The notes under the pieces are model-generated. The model did not search any database and had not been told where the DNA came from. It was given only the letters and a program-made list of their open reading frames with translations. This document shows positions 49,018 to 59,483 of a stretch of DNA of 64,000 nucleotides, one piece after another. Position 1 is the stretch's first letter. The number at the start of each line of letters is the position of its first letter. Source of the stretch: Bryopsis sp. KO-2023 (lineage: Eukaryota; Chlorophyta; Ulvophyceae; Bryopsidales; Bryopsidaceae); NCBI GenBank assembly GCA_030272585.1, contig BSYQ01000010.1:1302001-1366000 (forward strand), given 5' to 3'. A program made the position numbers and the translations under genes.

Positions 49018-52000
49018 TTACAACTTGAAATCGTTCCCGCTGCCATACTCCCAAATATCCACCATTCTTCTAAACCTGTATCCATCCCTTGCCGGAAGAA
49101 ATCTAGTCACCGGTCGCAGCGGTGCAGTGAGGATGTACAGCCAACCATAAAGGCAAAGATTGCCGAAATGAGGAAACCACTCAATCACAGCATCGATCCC
49201 CACGTTCTGAATAATGGCAGGAAGAAACAGTGGCCTCGTCACCATTTGAGACATCAGGGTTAGGGCAAGCGGACCGAATTGTGGGACATCCTGTCAGACA
49301 ATGCAATACAACTCAGTCAACCAGTGCTCGGTGCTTCAATTGGAGCAACCCCAGCCCTGGAGTTCCTAAAACATATATGGCAGAAACAGCATGAACTACC
49401 AAAGGCACCTGAAGGAATGGTTTGATCACCCAGTCACCAAGATTGCCCATCGCTTGGAAATTATTCGACAGCAGAGTATTGATGAAATCAGGAGGTGTAT
49501 CTTCTCGGACACTCATGGCTTTCTGCATCATCCAAGACCCACTCAAGCCAGGGTTGTATGCGTTCAGCAGCCCCAGTGAGCCTCGATCCAGAGCACCGAC
49601 TTCCAGGGCTTCTTCCAGCCCACATGTGAGCCTGTTCAAGTGTCTCAACATGGAACCAAAGCCGCCAAAAGACAACGGTGATTGAAGGCCGCTGGCGTCA
49701 CCGATTTGAAGCACTCTGTTGAATCCTGGCCGGATGGGGCTGTCCTTGAATGTTGGAAAAACACCAAACATGGGACGCTTGAAGGTCAAGGATGACAGGT
49801 CAACACCTTCAAGATTCACACTGTATCATTGTTACAATGGACACTGAACACCTCCACAATAAAAAACATGCAAAAACTCACCAGCAAAATTCCACAATCA
49901 CTGTTGCAGGAGCAAACATAACCATGGTTTCAGAGCCAGCGGTGCGATGTCTCACCAAATAATTACTCACCCTGGTATTTGGGCATGAGCTTCCAGTAAT
50001 CAGCAAACATATCTTCGAGCGTTGGCTGGCTTTTTGATACACTCATGTATGCGAACATGTAAGTTGTTCGATCTGATGATCCGCTGCCAGCTGGGAATGC
50101 CTCCCAGAAATATTGCAAGTTACCTCTCGTCCCTGGTGCCTTCAAAACACCACATTGTCATTCAATGTCAGGAGGGGGCAGACCCCTGCATCCAGCTCAC
50201 ACAGGCAAACACACACATACCTTTGCAGGGGTGGTGGTGCAGATAAGGTCGGAATAGGAATTATCGGTGAATCCCTCTGCCAGAGTTCCCACCACAAGAC
50301 ACGCCCCATCGGGTTTCTGCCCCTGCCGAATTTGTTGAACAATTGGGCTGAAATTGCCCATGCAATCCAGCAATATGCGGGTGGTCAGTCGAACCGATTC
50401 GTTTGCCGAAGCCATGTCTAGAGCGACTCCATTTTCATGAATGGAGACGCTTCCAACGGATGTTCGCTCAAAAACGACCCCCCCTGCCTTGACGAACTGT
50501 GCAACACACTGCACATCGAAAAGACAAAAAGGAAGTTTAATTCTGTAACCATCTCTGAAGCAATGGGCAGATTTCAACGCATACATGCAGTGCCACTTTT
50601 ACCTTCTTGATCAGACGCTCCGGGGAGATCCCAAGATTCAAGACATCCGATGTCCACATGTCTGTCCCATTGTGGAACCCAGCCCGAACGTCCTGCCATT
50701 CAATGTTAATGCACTCCTCCAGTTCCTCCGGTTTCAGAATGCCAATCTGTCAAAAGGGTAAAGAAAATCATTCACCTTTATTTCTCCCGTATATCATATC
50801 TTATCGACTTCTATGTCTGTCACTTCATGTTTTGCTTCAATCCAAAAAATAACCCAGTTCTCAGTTTCAAAAATATCAAAGGCACTCGTTTGGGACAAAA
50901 TTAAAAATAAATGAACCCCCCCATTGTCAATCAGGTCCTGCTGTCGAACGCATCCTTTGCCACACCTCTCCCAATTCCGCGAGTTCTTTTCTGCTTATGT
51001 TCCATTCTTGTTTCCTACCCCTCAGAGGCCCCCTTTCCACGACTGCAACCTGCCCACACATCCCACAGCCAATCAGAAAATGAAACAGGTCATCTGATAT
51101 CGAGATGCTGCGAAAGCAAAGACAAAAAAACAACATCGCATCCACCTTAAGGCCCCTGATCTGCAGAGCGCATGCCACAAAAATTCCAAGCGTACCCCCA
51201 CAAACTATGGCATCAAAACCAATGGCCTCCTTCAGAGGCTCAGGTTTCTCAACAACAAAATTTGATTTTTCCCTGGAAGACGACTGGCCCTGCAACATAG
51301 CCTTTGATCAACTGCTTGGAATAGGAATGGAGACAGAAGTAACAGCGTCTAACAGTGCGTCTATTGATTCAATTTATTGGAGTCAGGATTTTGCTTCGTT
51401 GAACACGTTTTTTTATCCTTCTTAGCAAGGTTTTTTTGATAACTAATGTGTCCAATTCATCGGGCATGAAAATTCTCCTCCCAGATCCAGGATTCACAGT
51501 ATGTTCAGCAGGAAATGGATGCATGCATCTCCCTACATCCATATTCTTCATTCTTTCCCAGACCCCATCGGCAGCTTTCAAAGCATCGTAAGTGGACTTC
51601 CCTCCAGCACCTCCTACCCCTGCCTCAGCAGGGATCGATTCAAAAATCGTGCGAGTGTCTGCCAATCCATATCCAGTGCCCTGACAAACCTGTCCAAAAC
51701 ATCGGAGCTGGTTGAGGCCCCTTATCAGGAGACTGACATGCACTTTCCGTCAATGTTGTGATGATTTGGAAAGCAAAGCATCCATCAACATTGTAGTAAA
51801 CATATCAATACCACCAGTTTTTGGCAAATCAGAATATTACACCACCAAGTCACTGGATTTACATCCGAAAAGATGCACTAAATTTTTTTTGACAAACATC
51901 TCGAATCCAGCATTTCTGACCTAATGGTAGGATACCGCCGTCAAAAGTACCGCCGCTTAATGTGCACTCACCAATGCTTTTGGGTGACGAAACCTGCCTT

Positions 52001-52082
52001 TACGATTCACTCTGAACACAGGGTGTGACGGTGATGGCGTTTGGAGCCGACGACCAAAATCGCAGGCAGCAGTAGCCGTCAT
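49018..52082 (-). CDS. Plastid lycopene-cyclase-like FAD flavoprotein
   Basis: About nine exons. Exon 1 (52082-about 51974) encodes MTATAACDFGRRLQTPSPSH and continues basic and Ser/Arg-rich, a classic stroma transit peptide with no hydrophobic signal. Next come GKSTYDALKAADGVWERMKN (about 51688-51510), the FAD-binding start IGFDAIVCGGTLGIFVACAL (about 51292-51148), VVERGPLRGRKQEWNISRKE (about 51055-50970), WTSDVLNLGISPERLI, LDCMGNFSPIVQQIRQGQKP, NLQYFWEAFPAGSGSSDRTT, VLQIGDASGLQSPLSFGGFG and a C-terminal exon with MVDIWEYGSGNDF. This order matches the Arabidopsis lycopene beta/epsilon cyclase family protein (At2g32640 as I recall it), distinct from true LCYB/LCYE. The reaction of this subfamily is not established to my knowledge; flavin-dependent chemistry on an isoprenoid or thylakoid lipid is inferred. 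The 238-base gap to ERI1 is a divergent promoter. Confidence 0.88.
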
Positions 52083-52320
52083 TTAGAAACACCCCCTTGG
52101 GCTTGATGAGCTCCTTTGTTTCGACCAATACCCTCAAAGCACGACACCATTCGGCAGTCGTACTGTGCCAAAACATCAACACCACCGATAATATCCACCA
52201 CCCCCACTTCCACATGCATCCGTTTCCCACAATTTCTAGAGAAAACGGACCGGTTTCAGCATCAGTTGATCGAACGAGCTGAACTCCTTGGTGGTGGAAG
52301 TCGATCGTAACACTGTCAGA
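52083..52320. promoter_or_regulatory. Short divergent promoter, flavoprotein / ERI1-type exonuclease
   Basis: Only 238 bases separate the two divergent ATGs (52082 on -, 52321 on +), so both 5' UTRs and both promoters share this DNA. No TATA-like element stands out at a usual distance. Confidence 0.6.
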
Positions 52321-53584
52321 ATGAGGAGCAAGAGGAGGTTCGACTACTATGTTGTGTACGATTTCGAAGCAACCTGCGACGATATCAGGGGCTTTTCCCC
52401 CCAGGTAGGAGATTTCTTGGTTAGTTTCCCCATTGTTTCAGTTTTGTTCAAACATGGTAGCACAGAGGTGTTTGTTGTGCTGGAAACAAAACAAGGCTTT
52501 TTGTTAGAATGGGTATGTGGTGGGATCTCAACCCCGGAAATCCATCTTCCCCAAGGAAATCATAGAGTTTTCTTGCGTCGTGGTGGATGCTTCCACTCTG
52601 GACATTTGGCAAGAGGGGTTTCAGCGATATGCCAAACCGACAGTGAAGCCGAGGCTCACCCCTTTCTGCACACAATTGACGGGGATTGCCCAAGATCAAG
52701 TCGATGGGGCTTCTTCACTGAAAGATGTCTTGGAAATGCATGACGAGTGGTTGCGGGAATTGGGGGTTTTGGCCAAGGGGAAGTCGTTTGTTCCAGTGAC
52801 ATGGACTGATTGGGATCTGGAGGTGAGTGAGAATATGATATAATATACATATCGAGGCACGCACCCTCGATGCAACCAGCACATTAAATGCAAAAATTGG
52901 TTTCATGTTTCATACAGTCGGCACATCAATGGAGCACTAAGTATTTAAGTCTGACATAGAGACTAATTGTGTTCCTAGCTTGCACAAAACCCATAACTAG
53001 AGTTGGAAAAAATGTCTGCGAATGAGTGACCAGTGCAAGCACCTTTTTTTTTCCAGAAACAACTCCAGACAGAATGCCTGTGGAGGGAAATCGAAAAGCC
53101 TGCGTACTACAACCAGTGGATCAATCTGAAAAAAATATTCATGAATGCCACTCGACGGACCCTTCCTTTGGGGAGAGCTGTCGAGTATATGGATCTCAAG
53201 TGGCAAGGCCGGCAGCACTGTGGGTTGGATGATGCAAGAAACACCGCTCGGTTGTTAGTCAGACTGTCCCACAATGGAGCGGCACTCAATGTTACTGGAA
53301 GGATATCTGCTTCTCGTTCGATTTTGCCGTATCTTTCCAGAAGCACTGAGAAAGCCGGCTCCCAATCAAAGTTGGAGAGTAGGCCTTCGGTGGACAAGGA
53401 GACAACGGATACAGTGTGTGCTGCTGAGGCAGAGCCAGTCGAGGGAGGGGATTCTGGACGTAGGAATGGGGAGCCGAGAACAGCGGAGTGTACACAAGAT
53501 GAGGAGCCGATCAGGAAGAGACATGCTAATTCCACTTCAACCACAAAAGTCTCAAAGAAGAGTCGAGGACAGGTGTTGTGTTAG
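52321..53584 (+). CDS. ERI1: ERI1-type 3'-5' exoribonuclease (DEDDh family)
   Basis: Three exons, 52321-52404, 52556-52822 and 53057-53584, all joining in phase 0, give about 292 residues. The DEDDh exonuclease motifs are in order: VYDFEATCDD (D, E), EIIEFSCVVVDA, then FCTQLTGIAQDQVDGASSL, WTDWDLE (D) and GLDDARNTARLL (H/D). Relatives usually have a Gly-Asp-Trp-Asp box; here it is TDWD. The family trims histone mRNA, 5.8S rRNA and siRNAs. There is no SAP domain, unlike animal ERI1, so it resembles the short ERI2/ERI3-like form. The C-terminal 110 residues are hydrophilic and low-complexity with basic clusters (PIRKRHAN, SKKSRG) that could be a nuclear localisation signal. Confidence 0.88.
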
Positions 53585-55077
53585 TTTCCCTATTTGGCAC
53601 AGTAAGGAGATCGTCTTTCCCGGTTTGCCACAAGAGATGTGTTTTCGTTGTTGCTTGAATGCAGCTGTGGTCATATTAAGACAGTTAGTAGATAATGAAA
53701 GGTGGATGGTGGGGTCTTCGAGTACGAAAGTGCAATTTGGTGGGTGAAAGGAGGGGGTTATGTTGGGGTCTCACATGTAACCTTTCTCTGTGTAAGTTTT
53801 GTACTGGTGCAATCCTATGTTAAAAGGAGGCGGTTCAAATATTGTCAGACAGACATTTCCACTGTACATGGATATATGCTTTGTTCCGCTTCATCAGATT
53901 CCAGCTGTTGGTGACACCACTGCACCATCCACACCGAGTTGTTTCATGTAATGTTGAATTATGGGTTTACATGCAAGTCTGGAAATGTCAGCAACTTTTC
54001 TCCTCCAGAAGTATCCACAACTCAAGGCTTGATAGTTACCAAATTTCTGTATCCAATCCATCAAATAGCACTGAGCCCACCAGGGAAAGCGCAGTTCAAA
54101 ACAAGACTTGGATTGGAATTCAATCACTGCACAAAACTGAAGGATGAAATCACGCCCAATGGCCAACCCCTTAATCGTTCTGCTTCCTAATAAAATGGCA
54201 CACACCAATCACCACACTGATCCAAACTATATACACAACACTCTTTTTACACTTGACCGATTTTAGCTAGGTTCGATTTCACGGAGAGACTGGAGACCCT
54301 TCCAATACAAACAATGGAAATCTTTCACCCCTTGCTCTCTTTGTTTGTTTGCACCAACAAATAAATGTGAACTAATTGAGAAGAACGATAACAAAAAAAA
54401 AAAAAGTCCTAGACTCCCTGTGAAAAACTGTTGTCCCAACAAAAAGAGGAGTCACCCAAAACCCCCCAAAAAAACAAGACCTGATGCCGAAACGAAAAAC
54501 AACATCAATAAGTCAAGAGGTTCCTGTTGGAAATGAAAGGAACTTATTCTCCTGTGTCGGATATCAACTACCAGTCACTTCCCCCCCCAATTCGTCAAAC
54601 AAGTTGAATCCCCCAAAAAAACATCAAATATATATTTTTTTCCTTGGGAAAATAGATGGAGACCCTGCGCAACAGCACTTTTCATTCGGCCCGGAAGACA
54701 GAACTCCATCAGTAATAAAACTATATCAAAAACAGACCTGTTGATTCTGCCCCCCTCTCTCTTCTCCCCCTTTTCCTTCCCCCCCCCAATCCAATTGCGC
54801 AAAGTATATATTTTCCCTTCTCTTTTGTGAGGAACATCCAGGGCAAACAAAAAGTTATTCAATCCGAAAGAAATGGTTTCAGTAATGGAGGCTGGCCGAA
54901 TTCCTATCCAGGAACGAGCGCTGCAAAAGCCCAAATGGAAGCGGCGCTACCAGCATAATTGGGGAAAAACAACTGCCAGCCAGCTATTTTCTGCTTTACC
55001 CAGAGTGACAGGACAAGAGTGAGAGCCCCATGACAGACCCTGCAACACCTCCTTCCCCCCCAAAGGTCACTCTGTCT
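53585..55077. other. Intergenic region between convergent genes
   Basis: 53.59-53.84 kb is G/T-rich (ERI1 3' side). From about 53.85 kb the + strand is A/C-rich with A and C runs, as expected for the 3' UTR of the minus-strand gene that ends at 55078. No exon supported. Confidence 0.55.
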
Positions 55078-55716
55078 TTAGTCTGGCGTCGCACCGCTGG
55101 TCGAAGGAGCTTCTAGAGTTTGGCCTGAGCCGCTTTCAATGTCTCCTGAATCCCTGTCCCTGTTCCTCCTTTGGTTTTTTCTCCTCGTTTTTTTCTGGGG
55201 AGTTTGCTCCACCTTGGGTTCATCGGTCATTACCCCCAGCTGAACTTCCCCACCTGGAAAGAGCATCACCACCGCGTTCGAAGGTTTCGCTTCCGCTCCA
55301 GGACTCCCTCTCCCTGCATCCCTGGCGTTGCTCCGATGCTGCTGGCACTGCCAGCAACAACTGTAAGCGCACGGAAAGGCAAACACCAGGGAAATGGAAA
55401 AGAAGGCAGGCCACCCGCATTCGTCCGTCACAGCAGATAGCGCGCTCAGAGCACCCGCCACAATGACTGCCCCCGAAGCCATACTATACAAAAGAACCCG
55501 TCGGAATATGGTCGCGACATAAAACACGACGAAAAAGCCGATCAGCACGATGAAGCACACGACGACCCAGAAGCGGCAACTGCATTGGCACTCCTCCCAA
55601 GTGCTGTCGCTGTTTCCGGAGCATGCGTAGCAGTCGCACTTCCAACCGCATCCATTACTGCACTTATCGTCGTCCGGAAGTCGCGCACACGAAAAGGAGT
55701 CGAGGCGGAACGCCAT
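55078..55716 (-). CDS. Cysteine-rich three-pass membrane protein, unknown function
   Basis: An uninterrupted frame of 212 residues from ATG at 55716. The first 45 residues hold about nine cysteines in close pairs (CSNGCGWKCDCYACSG, CQCSC). Three hydrophobic segments follow (FWVVVCFIVLIGFFVVFYVA; VLLYSMASGAVIVAGALSAL; WPAFFSISLVFAFPCAYSCC), then a hydrophilic tail with a basic cluster (KKTRRKNQRRNRDRD) and a Ser/Gly-rich end. The frame stays open upstream to 55815 and adds a further hydrophobic stretch (LQILLVFSLRTVRDLIPGLL), so an upstream exon feeding into the acceptor near 55775 is possible. I recognise no family. High CpG and consistent codon use support it as coding. Confidence 0.6.
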   Translation of the reverse strand: MAFRLDSFSCARLPDDDKCSNGCGWKCDCYACSGNSDSTWEECQCSCRFWVVVCFIVLIGFFVVFYVATIFRRVLLYSMASGAVIVAGALSALSAVTDECGWPAFFSISLVFAFPCAYSCCWQCQQHRSNARDAGRGSPGAEAKPSNAVVMLFPGGEVQLGVMTDEPKVEQTPQKKTRRKNQRRNRDRDSGDIESGSGQTLEAPSTSGATPD

Positions 55717-57104
55717 AAGCAAGCCGGGAATAAGGTCGCGCACGGTCCGCAGTGAAAACACAAGCAAAATCTGCAGCTTGGCTGAACCATATATCGATCG
55801 GCCAGAACTCACCAATGATTGCGAGATGTAACGATAAGCTCACCCACTCGTCGACAACCAGCGCATCGGCGCAATCAAGTGTGAGGGTTCAACGGCTGGG
55901 AGTGTGGTGTGACTGCTTGCTTCGCACATGTGAGTTCATGTTTCATGCCCGCGGGAACTGTTCCGCCTTTGACAGGGTGGTTGCACGAGGGGTCGGCAAG
56001 ATGCGTGTGTCAACAGGTCACGAAACAATCATTAGAATATGGCCGTTCTTCCGAACTCTGTTTCGGTCTTTCGGCAGAATTTGCCCCCTCACAAAGATTC
56101 AAAAAAAAAAATCTTGAACGAATTTTCTGGAGAAAATAGGTAAATCACAGGATAAATAGATGTCCTGACGTGCTGTTGGGTTCAATGACTGACACGATGC
56201 AGCACAGACTCGATGCAAGCAGAATTACAAGAGGAGACAATCGTTCACTGTTTGGGCATCCTTTTATCCAACCCTTAGAGTTAATCCCAGTTGCCATAAC
56301 CATCCCATATAACTCTCCAACCTCTTCTACCTGTCAACCATCTAACATTGCACCAACTGATTGTAATCAAAACAACTAAACATCATGATCTCCCACAGAT
56401 GCACCTGCTCCTCCATGTTACAGATGCATTCCTGACACGAACTGCTCATCAATTTCTTTCACCCCCAGCCCTCTCTACTTCATTTGTTGGGTGCAAATTC
56501 ACTTTTCCTTTATTTGTCTGAGCTTTCTTAACATTCCAGCTTTACGAACAACCAGACTGTTATGAAATTATATAAGTTCACTACTGTTCTTGATAAGCTG
56601 CTGTTGGAACCATTCAATCAGTTGTATCACAACATGCAAATTTCTCAGTATAAAGGGGGGGTTTCTTGTGTTGCTAAGCGATGTCAAGCAAGCTGAATTC
56701 AACAGTGCAAGTTTGTTCCTCTGCCATCGTTAATTTTAATTTTTATCTCTATTAAAATCCTATAAATTACTTAAAGTTCGTTACATAACTGGACACAGAA
56801 CGGAAGGATAAAGGGATGCTTGGCGTTTTATCTTGGCCTTTTTCTGTAAAATGTTTGTGTTCACAACACTTCATTTTTGTTTTCAACCAATCGAGTTTTC
56901 TTTGTTTGCTAAGAACAAACGAACATCAAATTACAAACCCACAGTATTGCAAACTCTGATGTAGTGCTGTTTAAAACTCTGAGCCACAGCATGACAGCCA
57001 ATCACAAAAATGGAAAGGTGTACAGCATTGGTTGGATGATTACTGCAGCAGCACTTCAAAATTTGAAAAAGGAAAACTTCCAACGTTCAAATTTTTTTTA
57101 CGTG
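55717..57104. other. Promoter of the Cys-rich gene and intergenic region
   Basis: CpG-rich to about 56.05 kb, consistent with promoter or first exon of the minus-strand Cys-rich gene. 56.15-57.0 kb is A/T-rich with no supported exon. Confidence 0.4.
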
Positions 57105-57529
57105 AACGCCACAAAAAAACCAGTCAAGCACAAGAGGTGCATGACGCCATCCACTCTGAGGTCACGCTTGAGCCCATCGCCATCCCATCGACCGATGTGT
57201 TTTCCCCATAGAACATTGAGGGGAAAGTCTTTGGGGGCAGATCGATCCCCACAATCGAACTCACCAATCAAACTCGAAAACCTGACGAGAAAAGAAAAAA
57301 AAAAAACACCTGTTCAATTGACATCCTCCTCACGAGACACGGCGCTGTGCCCGGAGCGCGGCCATTTCCTCATGTTGTCCATGACATTTCGATAGGAGTG
57401 TGCAGCTGCTCGGGGACACAGTCGCGCCAAGAATACCGAAAAGAAAACCTTGCCCACAAGGGCTTCTGTACAGCGTTCTCGAGACGGGGCCGGGAGCTTT
57501 CGTCCGCTGATATCGTAAGCCAGGTTCAT
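57105..57529 (-). CDS. Doubtful small gene, two coding-like pieces
   Basis: 57529-57314 gives 71 residues from an ATG (MNLAYDISGRKLPAPSRERC), with a short hydrophobic patch (GKVFFSVFLARLCP). It is CpG-rich, like true first exons here, and contains a GTGAGG that could be a donor. 57287-57105 follows a good acceptor (TTCTCGTCAG) and reads GEFDCGDRSAPKDFPLNVLW then GKHIGRWDGDGLKRDLRVDG. The codon phases of these two pieces do not join at the obvious sites. Either they are one gene with a border I cannot see, or one is chance. No family recognised. Confidence 0.3.
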
Positions 57530-59483
57530 TCGACGTCGAGCGGGGGTGTCGAAAAGTAATTTCGGGTACGTTTTTTCTCCCTCCTGCTCGCCTCAGGGCT
57601 GATATCCTTTTTTACGTGACTCGCGCGCTTTGGTATGTCGTCAAATGAAATACTGTTTTCGCAATTTTTTTTTTCTTGATAACAGAAGCTCCGTTTCCGC
57701 TCCAACGTCCGCGAGTAACGAAAAGATTGTGTCGTTGGGTAGCTTGGCTCCGTTCCCCAGAAGTTCGTTTTTCAAAGTGAGAGTTCAGCTGAGCGCTAGG
57801 ACGAAATTGCTGTCCAGCTAGGTATTTTCCCACGCAGCGAAAGAGTGGTTCCCCAAAAAAAGAAACCGTCCCAGTCTAAATTCGGGCATCGAATTTTCTT
57901 CGCGACCTTGGTTTTTACACCCGACTGCAACCCTGTCGCGATTTTCTCCTTTGCTTTTTCGACCTGCTTTCCCCCACGGTATGAACGAACCCTAGCATCG
58001 ACAAGTGGGTGGTGGTTTGCAGTTTTTAGATATTAGTCAATCGAGTACAGTTGCAGCGGTTGAAAAAAAAACAACTCATGGTCAAACTTTGACGACCGTT
58101 TCTTTTTTTTCGCGCCTTTCCTTTCCTCTTAACGTCTGTTTATTTATTGAACCCCTGCTTTGCGGCAAGTGGTTCCGCTGTGCTGTGTTAATTTTTCGAG
58201 TCGTCAATTTTTTTTTCTTCTGAAACTATATTCGTTTAGCCCCAAAGCTCGTCTGAAATCGACGTCCAAAACCCCAGTTGCTGATAGTTTGTTCTTTGAA
58301 ATAAGCAAGAAAAGGGGGTGGAAAAATATATTATTCCCCCTATACTCTCAGAATTATGAAAGTCTTTTTTTTTATTTTCCCTCTTGAAATAACATATTTT
58401 GAGAAGCTGGCTTATTTTATAAATTAAGACCAGAAAATCACAAAAAAAATAAATAGAAGAGCAGCACTTCATGTATTTGTTTCCATCATTGTATTTTATA
58501 TGCGTATAATTCTCAATTTAAATTTAAATCCCCTGGAATTACGACACACATGATTCGATATCAACAAAACTCTGCAATAATTTTGTCGGAATCTTGTGCT
58601 GGTGATCTTTGTTTTAATTTTAGTGTTAAGGTTTTTGTTAAATTTTTGTTTTTTTTGCTTTGTTGATTTTCTTTGTTTTGGGGGGAACATCAGATCACGA
58701 CTGGGGGGGGCCAAGAAACCTATTGCGTACTCCTTCGTGAATCGGATTGTTATCAAAAAAAGCAGGAAGGAGAAAAAAGGCCTGGAGTGCGCCATCGATT
58801 TGAAAACCAAAAGCAACAAGTTTTACAAAGGGGACAGGAATGTCCCAGATAAAAGTGGAGGTCGCCGCCAATGCACCAGAAAGGGTGTGTTGATTAACAA
58901 ATTAATTTTAAATTGATTGATAGAAGGCAAGAACAACGATAAAAGATTTCGTGGGGTCCCGTATTTTTTTTCAGCTCAGTGAAAGAGTGGGGACCCTGGA
59001 ATTTGGCGTTAAAAAATCTTTTTAAAAAATGCATGGGTAAATTAGAGGTGATTAGGTGATCTTAAGAATTATTTGTTGAATCGATTGTACATGTTTCAAA
59101 AACAGCCTAATGAAACGGCAACGTCGAAAATAGCAATAGTACTGATTTGAGTGGCGATGGATGAAAGGGGTTACAAGGCTTAATCTTATACTGGGTTGGT
59201 AAGATCTTTATCAATATATCTATATGCCCAGATATCTATTTCTGAAACGTAGCAGTCGATGTAATATCTTTGAATCTTTAGAAGAAAACCCTAAAGGGGT
59301 CTCAAGTCGCACAATCTATGATGTTTTCGTAATTAAGATTTCTGTTCAAATTTGGAAAAAAAAGCAATTAGTAAAACAAAAATTGATTTGTAATTTTGGA
59401 AGGGAGGGAAAAAAACAAAAAAAAGGGAAAAATATTGTCTGAAAAAATCCCTTTCCTTTCACTGCGGACATAGGTTATTTCAG
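57530..59483. other. Upstream region of the P4-ATPase gene, first exon not located
   Basis: 57.53-58.05 kb is CpG-rich and probably contains a promoter, either for the minus-strand candidate or for the ATPase. The ATPase frame enters through an acceptor at 59483 (TTATTTCAG), so its ATG must lie in this stretch. I could not pick it. 58.4-59.45 kb is A/T-rich and intron-like. Confidence 0.45.

Noticed and set aside
59288-59302. CCCTAAA-like telomere motif
   Set aside because: A single copy with no tandem array, so it is chance.
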